Origin: Planctomycetota bacterium
Lineage (GTDB): Bacteria; Planctomycetota; Phycisphaerae; Sedimentisphaerales; Anaerobacaceae
Assembly: GCA_019456195.1 (NCBI GenBank)
Contig: VRUK01000016.1
Span: 26,972-67,683, forward strand
Reading direction: 5' to 3'
DNA length: 40,712 nt
A program made the translations under genes and the position numbers. The first letter of the stretch is position 1. Every line of letters begins with the position of its first letter. The notes beneath the pieces are model-generated. The model was given only the letters and a program-made list of their open reading frames with translations, searched no databases and was not told where the DNA came from. Positions 8,404 through 17,978 of the stretch are shown piece after piece.

Positions 8404-9021
8404 TATCGTTACTCCTTAAACTGAACCGGGATAATCTCTGTCTCCGTCTGAAAAAAGTCCCCGAATCAGCAACCTCCTGTGATGAATATTACACGTTCCG
8501 CGATGCTCTTAGTATAGCAGAAATCAACCTTAAAGGCAAGAAAATAATTCACTTCTTCATACCATTTCAGGCTGTTCATTACTTAAAAATTTCCCTAACA
8601 ACTAATAGATGTTATAGCTATAATTTCACTTATTTTATCGGATGTTTTCACTACAAAGATACCCGATAATTTACAAATACCAACAGGGATTATTTCGCAT
8701 TCTTTACAACGTTTTTGAGCCGGAATTTCATGAGCCACCCGGGGCCGGTAAACAAGTTTTGCCTTGTACCGACCTTAGGTTGTTTTAAGGTTAAATCCAC
8801 AAGATGACAGCCATGGCAGTTGCTATTATCAAGGGGATTTGGTATCTTAGTATGATAAAAGATTTAGCAGTAAATTTAATTTTAGAATTAAAATACGACC
8901 GGTACCAGATGGTCCAAGAAGTGTTGATATTTTTTAGCTGTTTAAATGCGGCTCTAACTCAAAGACAATATTCGTTAATCATTCGAATCTCTGAAGTGGC
9001 AACGGAGAAAGGGGATAGATT
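8404..9021. other. Divergent intergenic region (tpsBA / glycyl radical operon)
   Basis: This 618-bp region separates two divergent operons, so it should carry both promoters. I see a 12-bp palindrome TTATAGCTATAA (8612-8623) containing a perfect TATAAT on the plus strand (8619-8624) but no matching -35. I also see a 7-bp inverted repeat TTTAATT-TTAG-AATTAAA (8875-8892) about 130 bp before the activase start. Neither can be assigned to a known regulator. A plus-strand frame at 8804-9037 has no ribosome site and runs into the next gene, so I do not call it. Confidence 0.45.
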
Positions 9022-9999
9022 GTGGTCGATATATTAAATATCCCTGATTCAGAATCGAGTTCCACCATGAGCCAAAGTAAAGTGCCGGAATTAGAAATAA
9101 AGGGACTCGTATTCGATGTCAAGAAGTACGCCATACATGACGGTCCTGGTATCCGCACGACAGTGTTCTTCAAAGGCTGTCCGTTGGAATGTCAATGGTG
9201 CCACAATCCGGAAAGCTGGAGGGCTTACGCCGAGCACGGCTTTCGCAAGAGTCGATGTGTCGGATGCCTTCAATGTGTCGAGGCCTGCCCCGAACAGGCA
9301 ATTTCGATTATCGACAACAGGCCTGTAACAGAAATGAATAAATGCAAGCTCTGCGGCCGGTGCGCAGATACCTGTATGGCCTGTGCGAGGGAGATTATTG
9401 GGCGAGAAATGACGGTTGGCGAAATAATGGCTGAAATTGAGCAGGATGTCATTTTCTACGACCAATCAGGGGGCGGTGTAACAATCTCCGGGGGTGAACC
9501 ACTAATGCAGCCGGAGTTCCTTCTTGCTGTACTAAACCAATGTCAGAGACAGCGGATACATACAGCGGTGGATACAAGCTGTTACGCAGAGTCAAAGATT
9601 GTAGAAATGGTTGGTGAAAGAGCCAACATGTTTCTTTGCGATATTAAACACATGGACAGTGAAATTCACGAGCGTTTTACCGGGGTGGGAAATAACCCGA
9701 TATTGAATAATATCAGGCTTCTCTCAGAGGCAGGCAAAGAAATCATTATCAGGATACCTGTTATCCCGGGTTTTAACGATGAGAAGGCGAACATTGAAGC
9801 AACCGGCAAATTTACAGCGTCTCTGCCCGGTGTCATCAGAGTAGATATCCTGCCCTTCAATCGCGGGGGAAAAGAAAAATCGGCTCGACTTACGGCTCTG
9901 AGCAAACACCTGCAAGTCGAAACTCCCAATGAGGAGCAGATGAACTCGATTGCAAGGAGCCTCAGTAAATACGGATTCGAAGTTAAGATTGGTGGTTAG
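9022..9999 (+). CDS. Glycyl radical enzyme activating protein (radical SAM)
   Basis: A 325-residue activase that should use a [4Fe-4S] cluster and S-adenosylmethionine to make the glycyl radical on the next gene's product. The radical SAM triad CxxxCxxC is at C53, C57 and C60 (CPLECQWC), followed by HNPES. Two further ferredoxin-like clusters follow (C79, C82, C85, C89 and C108, C111, C114, C118), as in dehydratase/lyase activases rather than in plain PflA. ISGGEP lies in the usual place. The GTG 9022 start is supported by AAAGGGG about 8 bases upstream; ATG 9067 has no ribosome site. The stop is 4 bases from the start of the enzyme gene. It is first in the operon. Confidence 0.94.
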   Translation: MVDILNIPDSESSSTMSQSKVPELEIKGLVFDVKKYAIHDGPGIRTTVFFKGCPLECQWCHNPESWRAYAEHGFRKSRCVGCLQCVEACPEQAISIIDNRPVTEMNKCKLCGRCADTCMACAREIIGREMTVGEIMAEIEQDVIFYDQSGGGVTISGGEPLMQPEFLLAVLNQCQRQRIHTAVDTSCYAESKIVEMVGERANMFLCDIKHMDSEIHERFTGVGNNPILNNIRLLSEAGKEIIIRIPVIPGFNDEKANIEATGKFTASLPGVIRVDILPFNRGGKEKSARLTALSKHLQVETPNEEQMNSIARSLSKYGFEVKIGG

Positions 10000-10003
10000 T
10001 AAT

Positions 10004-12367
10004 ATGAACGAACGAGTAGCACAATTACGGAAACAGAGTGTTGAGACCAGACCGTACATATCAACCGAACGAGCGGAACTATTGACCGAATTTTACAAGA
10101 GTGATATTCCCCAACGAGAATCTGTTCCAGTTGCCCGGGCCTTGTCTTTCAAACACCTTATGGAGAACAAGACGGTGTGTATTAATGATGGTGAGCTGAT
10201 TGTTGGCGAACGTGGTCCGGCCCCCAGGGCAACTCCAACATATCCAGAGTTGTGCTGCCATACTCTGGAGGACCTGCGCATACTCAACAGCCGGGAAAGA
10301 ACACCTTTTGTGGTTACTGAAGAGAACAGAAATATCTACAACGAGAGCATCATTCCTTTCTGGACAGGCAAAACCATGCGGGAAAAACTTTTCAGTGCAA
10401 TGGACCAAAAATGGCACCAGGCATTCAAAGCAGGAGTGTTTACCGAATTTATGGAGCAGCGTGCTCCCGGCCATGCTATTCTTGACGACAAGATTTACCA
10501 CAAGGGTATGGTGGACTTTAAGCGTGACATCGCAGAGAATCGCAAGAAGCTCGATTATTTCAATGATAGGCGCGCCTATGAAAAAGACCAGGAATATCAG
10601 GCCATGAGTATTTGCGCCGACGCTGTTATTATTTTCGCTCAGCGGTACGCCGCCAAGGCAAAGGAATTAGCACAAGAGGAAAGCGACCCTGTTCGCCGCA
10701 GTGAACTGGAAAAAATAGCCGAGGTCTGTACACACGTACCGGCCAACGCGCCGCGCAATTTCTTGGAAGCTTTGCAGGCTTACTGGTTTGTGCATTTGTC
10801 TGTTATTACGGAATTGAATACGTGGGACTCCTTTAATCCCGGCCGACTCGACCAGCACTTGTTACCGTTCTATAAACAGGGTCAAAAAGAAGGAAGCTTA
10901 ACAGACGAACAGGCCAAAGAGCTGCTGCAATGTTTCTGGATAAAGTTCAACAATCAGCCCGCTCCGCCGAAAGTCGGAATTACCGAAGAGCAAAGCGGAA
11001 CCTATACCGACTTTGCATTGATTAACATCGGCGGTATAAAGCCGGGCGATGGAAGTGACGCTGTAAATGATGTTTCATATATGATGCTTGATGTGGTCGA
11101 TGAGATGCATCTGACCCAACCAAGCTCCTGCATCCAAATCAGCAAGAAGAATCCGGAGCGCTTCCTCAAACATACCTGTGAGGTTATTCGTACCGGGACC
11201 GGCCAGCCATCCGTCTTCAACACCGACGTCATCATCAAGGAAATGCTTCAGGACGGCAAGAATATGACAGACGCCCGAACCGGCGGCCCCAGCGGCTGTG
11301 TCACAGTAAGCTCGTTCGGCAAGGAAAGCTGCACCCTGACTGGCTATATAAACTGGCCCAAGATTTTTGAGCTGGCTTGTAACGACGGTGTTGATCCGAA
11401 CTCAGGCGAGCAGGTCGGTCCTCAGACCGGTGATGTGCGCAAATTTACTTCTTTTCAGCAGCTTATGAATGCCTATACGGAACAACTCGGGTATTTCATT
11501 GACCTGAAAATCAAAGCTAACAATATCATCGAACGGCTATATGCCAATTATATGCCTGCTCCATTTATGTCAATCGTTATGGACGACTGCATCGCCCGCG
11601 GACTCGATTATCACAACGGCGGAGCAAGGTATAATCCGACCTATATCCAGGGAGTTGGTATTGGTACGGTGACCGATGCGCTGGCAGCGGTTAAATGTCA
11701 CGTTTTCGACAAACAAGACATTGCAATGGACGAATTACTAACGGCGATGCGGGATGATTTTGAGGGGCATGAAAACATGCAGCAGAAGCTGCTATATCAT
11801 ACCCCCAAATACGGCAACGATGATGATTACGCGGACAGCATTGCCGAAGAGATATTTAACGCTTACTATGATTTACTCAACGGCCGCCCGAATACCAAAG
11901 GCGGCAAGTATCGTGTAAACCTGCTTCCTACAACGGTACATATCTATTTCGGCTCTGTCACAGGTGCGCTGCCTAACGGCAGAAAAGCCGGCGAGTCGGT
12001 CTCCGAGGGCATATCACCAACTCAGGGTTCCGATATTAAAGGTCCAACCGCTGTAATCAAGTCGGCAGCCAGAATCGACCACGTGCGTACCGGCGGAACT
12101 TTGTTAAATATGAAATTCAACCCGCACATGCTCGCCGGCAACGGTATTGATAAGCTCGGCCATCTAATCAGATCCTATTTCAAGCTCGACGGTCATCATA
12201 TCCAGTTCAATGTTATCGATGCCGAAACTCTTCGAAAAGCCCAGCAAAACCCTGAAAAACATCGTGACCTGATTGTAAGGGTGGCCGGGTATAGTGATTA
12301 TTTCGTAGATATAGGAAGGGATTTGCAAAACGAAATCATCGCCCGAACAGAACAGCAATCATTATAG
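10004..12367 (+). CDS. HypD-like glycyl radical enzyme (putative hydroxyproline-dehydratase relative)
   Basis: A 787-residue cytoplasmic, oxygen-sensitive enzyme. The radical glycine is G762 in VRVAGYSD, and the thiyl cysteine is C432 in GGPSGCV. By recall it resembles trans-4-hydroxy-L-proline dehydratase (HypD) along its whole length: FMEQRAPGH, ELNTWDSFNPGRLDQHL, KFNNQPAPPKVGIT, PTTVHIYFG, TGGTLLN. HypD pocket residues have equivalents here: F149 (F152), H157 (H160), D275 (D278), Y448 (Y450). However, the residue two after the cysteine, E436 in HypD and Glu in most GRE dehydratases and lyases, is T434 here. The substrate and reaction may therefore differ. ATG 10004 is 4 bases after the activase stop; a longer upstream frame would overlap the activase. 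No pyrroline-5-carboxylate reductase, hypD's usual partner, is nearby. Confidence 0.9.
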   Translation: MNERVAQLRKQSVETRPYISTERAELLTEFYKSDIPQRESVPVARALSFKHLMENKTVCINDGELIVGERGPAPRATPTYPELCCHTLEDLRILNSRERTPFVVTEENRNIYNESIIPFWTGKTMREKLFSAMDQKWHQAFKAGVFTEFMEQRAPGHAILDDKIYHKGMVDFKRDIAENRKKLDYFNDRRAYEKDQEYQAMSICADAVIIFAQRYAAKAKELAQEESDPVRRSELEKIAEVCTHVPANAPRNFLEALQAYWFVHLSVITELNTWDSFNPGRLDQHLLPFYKQGQKEGSLTDEQAKELLQCFWIKFNNQPAPPKVGITEEQSGTYTDFALINIGGIKPGDGSDAVNDVSYMMLDVVDEMHLTQPSSCIQISKKNPERFLKHTCEVIRTGTGQPSVFNTDVIIKEMLQDGKNMTDARTGGPSGCVTVSSFGKESCTLTGYINWPKIFELACNDGVDPNSGEQVGPQTGDVRKFTSFQQLMNAYTEQLGYFIDLKIKANNIIERLYANYMPAPFMSIVMDDCIARGLDYHNGGARYNPTYIQGVGIGTVTDALAAVKCHVFDKQDIAMDELLTAMRDDFEGHENMQQKLLYHTPKYGNDDDYADSIAEEIFNAYYDLLNGRPNTKGGKYRVNLLPTTVHIYFGSVTGALPNGRKAGESVSEGISPTQGSDIKGPTAVIKSAARIDHVRTGGTLLNMKFNPHMLAGNGIDKLGHLIRSYFKLDGHHIQFNVIDAETLRKAQQNPEKHRDLIVRVAGYSDYFVDIGRDLQNEIIARTEQQSL

Positions 12368-12438
12368 AGTACTTCTCTTTAAATAATATTTTGTTTGAAC
12401 GTCAGTTTATTTTGTTCAGGTATAAATGGAGATTTATA

Positions 12439-14118
12439 ATGAAAATAAACTCTGTCATGGTGACATTATTTGTTCTGGCTCTTATTCTTTGTGGTTGCGG
12501 AAATATCGCAAAAGAACAACCGTTTGAACAGTTTATTGATATTCATGTTGCAAAGGTTGAACCTCTGTCAACACAGGCGAATCTTGCCTATTGGGATGCT
12601 TCGACAACTGGCAAGCCGGAAGATTATGAACGAGTTAACAAATTGCAACTGGAAAAACGCCAAATTTACAACAATCCCCGGGAATTCGCCTTTCTTAAAG
12701 ATATAAAAGAGTCCGGCCAGGTCGGCAATGCCAAATTGGCCCGACAATTAGACAAACTATACTATGCTTATCTGCGGAACCAGATAGAGCCGGAGCTGTT
12801 GGAAAAGCTTGTTGATACCGACAATAGAACCCAAGAAAAGTACAATACTTTTCGCGGCACGATAGATGGTAAAAATGTTACTATGAGTGACATTTACACA
12901 ATCTTAACAACGGAAACGGACAGCCGCAAAAGGGAACTGGCCTGGAGGGCAAGCAAACAGGTGGGTGATGCGATTTCCAATGACCTTATCGAACTGGTCA
13001 AGCTGCGCAATACGGCTGCCCGAAAGGTTGGTTTTGACAATTATCATACTCTTTCAATAGTGACAGGCGAGCAAAGTGTGGAAGAGCTTGACCGCATTTT
13101 CGAAGAGCTTTCCGAATTAACGAGCGAGCCCTTTGCCCGGTTGAAGAAAGAGCTGGACCGCATCCTGGCGGATGGTTACGGCATTGCTACCGAGGATTTG
13201 ATGCCATGGCACTACCACGACCCGTTCTTTCAAAGAACGCCTTTAGTTTATGAACTGAATCTGGATATTTATTATAAAGACCGGGACGTGAAGGAATTGT
13301 CTCAAAGATATTACGCCGGAATTGGTTTGCCTGTAGACGATATTCTCGCAAGAAGCGATTTATATGACCGGGAAGGTAAATATCCACATGCTTTCAGTTT
13401 TGAGGCAGACCGCAACGGGGATGTTCGCATTTTGTGTAACCTTCAAAATACCGAACGCTGGATGGAGACTATATTGCACGAACTGGGCCATGCGGTTTAC
13501 AGCAAATACCATGACAGGAAAGAGCCCTGGCTGCTCAGGGAACCGGCCCACAGTTTTACTACCGAAGCTATAGCGATGTTTTTCGGAAGATTGAGCCGGA
13601 ATGCCGCCTGGATGCAGCAAATGCTGGGTCTTTCTGAATCACAAGTCGCGAAAATTGAAAGGGTCAGTGAAAAATACCTGCGTTTCCAGCAGGTGCTATT
13701 TGCCCGTTGGGCCATGGTTATGTACACTTTTGAAAAGCAGCTATACGCCGAACCCGACCAGGACCTTAATACACTCTGGTGGGATTTGGTTGAGAAATAT
13801 CAGTTGATAAAGAGACCTGGCGGGCCTGTTGATGCGGGCTGGGCATCAAAGCTTCATTTCACCATTGCACCCTGTTATTATCACAACTATATGATGGGCG
13901 AGTTGTTGGCATCTCAACTGCATAACCATATTGTTCACAACGTTCTAATGCTTAAATCGGACGAAGACGTAAGTTATGTCGGCCATAAAGAGGTGGGAAA
14001 TTTTATTCGCGAAAAGGTGTTGGGACCCGGGGCCGTTTATCACTGGAACGAGATGGTCAGACGGGCAACCGGAGAGCCATTGACACCAAAATATTTCGTC
14101 GAACAGTTTGTTAAATAA
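12439..14118 (+). CDS. M2/M3-type zinc peptidase, lipoprotein
   Basis: A 559-residue lipoprotein: the signal ends at Cys20 (LILCGC). The gluzincin motif HELGH is at 347-351, with the likely third zinc ligand E376 in TTEAIAMFFG, 25 residues later as in thimet/M3 and ACE/M2 peptidases. The N-terminal helical part (ANLAYWDASTTGK; LVKLRNTAARKVGFDNYHTL) fits bacterial M2-like metallopeptidases. It should cut short peptides outside the cytoplasm. ATG 12439 has GGAG 7 bases upstream; an in-frame TTG at 12391 lacks any site. It is 71 bases after the radical enzyme gene and before a symporter, which suggests a role in supplying peptides or amino acids for uptake. Confidence 0.88.
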   Translation: MKINSVMVTLFVLALILCGCGNIAKEQPFEQFIDIHVAKVEPLSTQANLAYWDASTTGKPEDYERVNKLQLEKRQIYNNPREFAFLKDIKESGQVGNAKLARQLDKLYYAYLRNQIEPELLEKLVDTDNRTQEKYNTFRGTIDGKNVTMSDIYTILTTETDSRKRELAWRASKQVGDAISNDLIELVKLRNTAARKVGFDNYHTLSIVTGEQSVEELDRIFEELSELTSEPFARLKKELDRILADGYGIATEDLMPWHYHDPFFQRTPLVYELNLDIYYKDRDVKELSQRYYAGIGLPVDDILARSDLYDREGKYPHAFSFEADRNGDVRILCNLQNTERWMETILHELGHAVYSKYHDRKEPWLLREPAHSFTTEAIAMFFGRLSRNAAWMQQMLGLSESQVAKIERVSEKYLRFQQVLFARWAMVMYTFEKQLYAEPDQDLNTLWWDLVEKYQLIKRPGGPVDAGWASKLHFTIAPCYYHNYMMGELLASQLHNHIVHNVLMLKSDEDVSYVGHKEVGNFIREKVLGPGAVYHWNEMVRRATGEPLTPKYFVEQFVK

Positions 14119-14204
14119 CATATAGAATTCTACTATTATTCTAAGCAGTTTCAGATATAAGCTCTTGCTTACATTTCTTTTCTTTGTATATTATCGAGGG
14201 ACAG

Positions 14205-15644
14205 ATGACTTATTTAATTGCCATATTTGTCTATTTATTTGTCCTGACCGGTATCGGGATTTATACATCCCGGCAGGTCAAGACTCAGGCCGATTTCTCA
14301 GTGGCGGGCAGGACGCTCTCACCGTGGGTTCTGGTCTGTACGATGCTGGCCTGCTGGATCGGTACAGGTTCGATAGTGGGCAACGCCGGCAAAGCCTATG
14401 AAACCGGACTGGCCGCCGTCATCCTGCCTATAGGCAGTGTAATCGGAATGATTCTCCTGACCCAAATCGCCGGCAGAGCTCGCAACTACGAAGTCTATTC
14501 GGTTCCAGAAATCATTGGAAATCGCTACGGCCATGTCGCCCGTCTCCTGGCGGTGCTCGCCTTAGTTACCGCTTATATGGTTATCGTCAGCTATCAGTTC
14601 AACGCCGGAGGTATGGTTCTCGAAGTAATCCTGACCGACGAATCGGGCAATTCCCTTCTATCGGCCGGCACCGCCACAATCATCGCCGCGGTTTTTATAA
14701 TCACTTACACCATACTGGCCGGTCTTATGAGCCTTGCTTATACGGACATAGTTACCGGTATTGTTCTTACAGTGACGCTTATTATCGCCCTTCCCGTTGT
14801 GCTGGTTAAGGCCGGGGGATGGAGTGGTATGGAAGCCGCTTTTACGGCTATGGGAAAGCCTGAGCATATGAAGTTATGGGGTGTTTACAGCAAAGTCGAG
14901 ATAATCAATTTTTGCCTGCCTGTATTTCTTTTAATTATGGGTGACGCCAACCAGTATCAGCGTTTCTTTGCCAGTAAAGATGCCAAGAGTGCAAAAACCG
15001 CCGTAACTTTCATGATTTTCGCCGTGCTCGTTGTTGAAAGTCTTATCATCCTGGAGGCATGGATATGTTCCAGCATGATACCGGAGGCAGAACATGGAAA
15101 GTATGTGCTCATCTACGCAGCCAAGCAGTTTATGCCGAAGATTTTAGGCACTTTATTTATGATAACCGTCGTAGGCATAATTATCTCCACAGCCGACTCC
15201 TTTTTGCTCGTACCGTCAACTTGTTTTATTCGTGACATATATCTAAACTACATTAACCCTAAAGCCAGTGAAAAAAGAATTCTTTTCCTAAGCAGAATCC
15301 TCGTATTGACCTTCGGTGTAATCGCCTGGCTGGTATCGCTGATATTTACTGAAAGTACGACTGTTTTTGAAAAAGCGCTTTATGCTTTTACGATTTACGG
15401 ATCAGCAATTACTCCTTGCCTGGTTGCTGCACTGTTCTGGAAAAGGGCCACAACCGCCGGCGCAGTTTCTTCGATCCTGGCCGGTACGGTGACAACGCTC
15501 TTGTGGGAAGAAATAATAAAGGTACATTTACCGAGCGAACTGGCAAAGGTCGATGCAGTGCTGCCCGCGATAACTCTGTCGGTGATTAGCCTGGTAGTTG
15601 TCAGCTTGTTGACTCAAAAGAAACAATCTTCGGGAGGTGATTAA
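14205..15644 (+). CDS. Sodium:solute symporter (SSS family)
   Basis: A 479-residue inner-membrane carrier with about 13 hydrophobic segments. GLAAVILPIGSVIG, the segment SVPEIIGNRYG and the sodium-site motif STADSFLL in the eighth core helix mark the SSS family (PutP, PanF, SGLT). The substrate cannot be read from sequence; the neighbours (peptidase, Xaa-Pro aminopeptidase, HypD-like enzyme) point to an amino acid or short peptide, perhaps proline or hydroxyproline. GAGGG stands 4 bases before ATG 14205; the upstream in-frame TTG 14184 has no site. The 3' end carries the ribosome site of the next gene. Confidence 0.88.
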   Translation: MTYLIAIFVYLFVLTGIGIYTSRQVKTQADFSVAGRTLSPWVLVCTMLACWIGTGSIVGNAGKAYETGLAAVILPIGSVIGMILLTQIAGRARNYEVYSVPEIIGNRYGHVARLLAVLALVTAYMVIVSYQFNAGGMVLEVILTDESGNSLLSAGTATIIAAVFIITYTILAGLMSLAYTDIVTGIVLTVTLIIALPVVLVKAGGWSGMEAAFTAMGKPEHMKLWGVYSKVEIINFCLPVFLLIMGDANQYQRFFASKDAKSAKTAVTFMIFAVLVVESLIILEAWICSSMIPEAEHGKYVLIYAAKQFMPKILGTLFMITVVGIIISTADSFLLVPSTCFIRDIYLNYINPKASEKRILFLSRILVLTFGVIAWLVSLIFTESTTVFEKALYAFTIYGSAITPCLVAALFWKRATTAGAVSSILAGTVTTLLWEEIIKVHLPSELAKVDAVLPAITLSVISLVVVSLLTQKKQSSGGD

Positions 15645-15648
15645 CAAG

Positions 15649-17037
15649 ATGTTTGCCGCCGATGTCTATAATGAAAGAAGACGCCGCTTAAAAGAGCAGG
15701 TTCAATCAGGATTGATTCTTTTTTTAGGCAATGAAGAAAGCCCGATGAATTATCCGGACAATCAGTACCCTTTCAGGCAGGACAGTTCATTTCTCTACTT
15801 TTTCGGGATTGATTGTCCATCTTTAGCCGCGATTATCGATGTGGACCGGGACAAAAAAGTCATCTTCGGCGACGATTTGACGGTTGACGATATTATCTGG
15901 ACAGGGCCGCAACCGGTTTTGAGTGAGCGATGTCAGGAAGTAGGTGTTCGCGAAACCGCCGGGCTTGATAAATTACAGTCCGCATTAGAGCAAGCTGTCC
16001 AGCAAGGCAGAGACATTCATTTTCTTCCCCAGTACAGGGCCAGAAACACATTGAAGATTGCCGAATTGCTGGATATTTCGCCGCTTAGGGTACAGGAGCA
16101 TGTCTCAGAAACACTCATCAGAGCGGTAGTCGCCCAAAGGTCTATAAAGAGCGAACAGGAAATCAGCGAAATTGAAATCGCTCTCGACATCTCGTACGAA
16201 ATGCAGACAGCAGTGATGAAAATGTCGAAAGCCGGTCTCTATGAGCGTCAAATAGCCGGCGCGATGGAAGGCATCGTCCTGTCACTCGGCGGGCGATTGT
16301 CTTTTCCGACCATATTCTCAATCCATGGAGAAACGCTCCATAACCACAGCCACGACAATTTAATGAAGGCGGGTGACATAGCCGTAAACGACTCCGGCGT
16401 CGAAACCAGCCTTGGCTACGCCAGCGATATCACACGAACTGTCCCGGTAAGCGGCAAATTTACGCAGCGGCAAAAAGATATTTATACCATCGTCCTCGAT
16501 GCGCAGGAGCAGGCTATAGGGGCCGTTAAGCCGGGTATCGAATTCAGAAATGTCCATCGCCTGGCCTGCACGGTTCTTGCCTCGGGCCTGAAAGACCTGG
16601 GATTGATGAAAGGAGATATCGATGAAGCTGTTAACGCCGGGGCTCATACATTGTTCTTCCAATGCGGATTGGGACATATGATGGGACTGGACGTGCATGA
16701 TATGGAAGGTCTCGGTGAAGACTACGTCGGCTATAGCGATACGATTCGACGGAATCCCGGGTTTGGCTGGAGGTCTTTGAGGCTTGGCAGGGAGCTTGAG
16801 GCGGGTTTTGTAATAACAGTGGAGCCGGGAATTTATTTCATCCCCGAATTGATAAAACGATGGAAAGCTGAGAATAAAAACTCACAATATATAAACTACG
16901 ATATGGTGAAGAAATACGAGGATTTCGGTGGTGTTCGAATAGAAGACGATATTTTAGTGACAGAGAATGGCTATCGTATACTGGGTAAGAAAATACCGAA
17001 AACTATTGCTGAAGTCGAAGAAATGTCATCTGGTTAG
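15649..17037 (+). CDS. Xaa-Pro aminopeptidase (M24B, aminopeptidase P family)
   Basis: A 462-residue cytoplasmic enzyme with an N-terminal creatinase/AMP_N domain (about 1-170) and a pita-bread M24 domain. All five dinuclear metal ligands are in place: D248 (NDSG), D260 (SDITRT), H343 (GLGHMMGLDVHD), E392 (VEPGIYF) and E432 (GVRIEDD). The length fits PepP (about 440-470). It should release the N-terminal residue from peptides with proline, and probably hydroxyproline, in position 2. GGGAGGTG within the symporter's last codons is 9 bases before ATG 15649, and the gene follows the symporter stop by 4 bases, so the two are co-transcribed and probably coupled. Confidence 0.92.
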   Translation: MFAADVYNERRRRLKEQVQSGLILFLGNEESPMNYPDNQYPFRQDSSFLYFFGIDCPSLAAIIDVDRDKKVIFGDDLTVDDIIWTGPQPVLSERCQEVGVRETAGLDKLQSALEQAVQQGRDIHFLPQYRARNTLKIAELLDISPLRVQEHVSETLIRAVVAQRSIKSEQEISEIEIALDISYEMQTAVMKMSKAGLYERQIAGAMEGIVLSLGGRLSFPTIFSIHGETLHNHSHDNLMKAGDIAVNDSGVETSLGYASDITRTVPVSGKFTQRQKDIYTIVLDAQEQAIGAVKPGIEFRNVHRLACTVLASGLKDLGLMKGDIDEAVNAGAHTLFFQCGLGHMMGLDVHDMEGLGEDYVGYSDTIRRNPGFGWRSLRLGRELEAGFVITVEPGIYFIPELIKRWKAENKNSQYINYDMVKKYEDFGGVRIEDDILVTENGYRILGKKIPKTIAEVEEMSSG

Positions 17038-17066
17038 CAATCTAAATATCTAAAGGAGGTTTCAAG

Positions 17067-17930
17067 ATGAACAAGAATATTAAATTAATTATTATTTCTG
17101 CTTTTCTTCTTTTATTCGTATCAAATTCATTTGGTCAGGGTAGAGGGGCCCAGCCTGTTCAATTCAAGAAAATATCCGACAGGCTCTTTGAAATTGCAGG
17201 TGGACGAGGTGCAAACGGAGGGGCATATATCGGTGATAACGGAGTTCTTATAATCGATGCAAAAATGGATAAGCAATCCGTGGACCAGGTAATCAAAGGA
17301 GTCAGACAGATTACCGACAAACCGATAAAGTATCTTGTAAGCACCCACAGTGATGGTGACCACATATCGGGAAATCGATATTTCCCCGCAACGGTGACTT
17401 TTGTCGCACATGAGAATTGTCGAAAAGAGTATTTTCATCCAAGGCGGGATGGAACTCCATCGGAATGGGACAGACCAGAATTAGCGTCTTTCGTTCCTTC
17501 AATAACTTTTAGCGATAAGATGGATATTTATCTCGGTTCAAAGAAAGTAGAGTTACGGTATTTCGGCGTCGGACATACTACCGGAGATATTGTCGTATAT
17601 TTTCCGGAGGAAAAAACGGCTTTTATCGGAGACCAGATATTTTTAACACGATCCCAACTTATCCATTCCTATAAAGGTGGTAATTCCTTCGAGCATGTTA
17701 AGACACTTACAAAAATGCTCCATACAATAGATGCAGAGAACTTCTGCAGCGGCCATAGCGAAACAGCAGACAGGCAGGGAATAAGGAAACATATCGACCA
17801 GATGAAAAAACGACAGGAAAAGGTTAAAACCTTAATCGAAGAAAGAAAAAGTTTAGAAGAAATAAAAAGTGAATTTAAGGAAAATGAGGCCAGATTAATC
17901 GAGGCCATATATAACGATATAAGAAGGTAG
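17067..17930 (+). CDS. Secreted metallo-beta-lactamase-fold hydrolase
   Basis: A 287-residue exported protein: signal peptide about 1-23, then an MBL fold. The metal motif reads H94-S-D96-G-D98-H99, so the usual second His of HxHxDH is Asp. Later ligands are present: His in GVGHTTGDI, Asp in FIGDQIF and His in CSGHSE. The last 60 residues are charged helix (QEKVKTLIEE). AAAGGAGGT, 6 bases before the ATG, is the strongest ribosome site in the operon. It is last in the plus-strand operon, 29 bases after the aminopeptidase. The substrate is unknown. It resembles SoxH-type/quinoprotein-relay MBL proteins more than true beta-lactamases. Confidence 0.87.
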   Translation: MNKNIKLIIISAFLLLFVSNSFGQGRGAQPVQFKKISDRLFEIAGGRGANGGAYIGDNGVLIIDAKMDKQSVDQVIKGVRQITDKPIKYLVSTHSDGDHISGNRYFPATVTFVAHENCRKEYFHPRRDGTPSEWDRPELASFVPSITFSDKMDIYLGSKKVELRYFGVGHTTGDIVVYFPEEKTAFIGDQIFLTRSQLIHSYKGGNSFEHVKTLTKMLHTIDAENFCSGHSETADRQGIRKHIDQMKKRQEKVKTLIEERKSLEEIKSEFKENEARLIEAIYNDIRR

Positions 17931-17978
17931 TCTCGGCAGTAAAAACCGTAAGTCGAAACAACAACAAATCAAACTGGA

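Noticed and set aside
8804..9037. Plus-strand frame of 77 codons before the activase
   Set aside because: It has no ribosome site, overlaps the activase start and shows no recognisable sequence.
9950..10003. Longer N-terminus for the radical enzyme
   Set aside because: It would overlap the activase by 50 bases; ATG 10004 matches the family's usual start.
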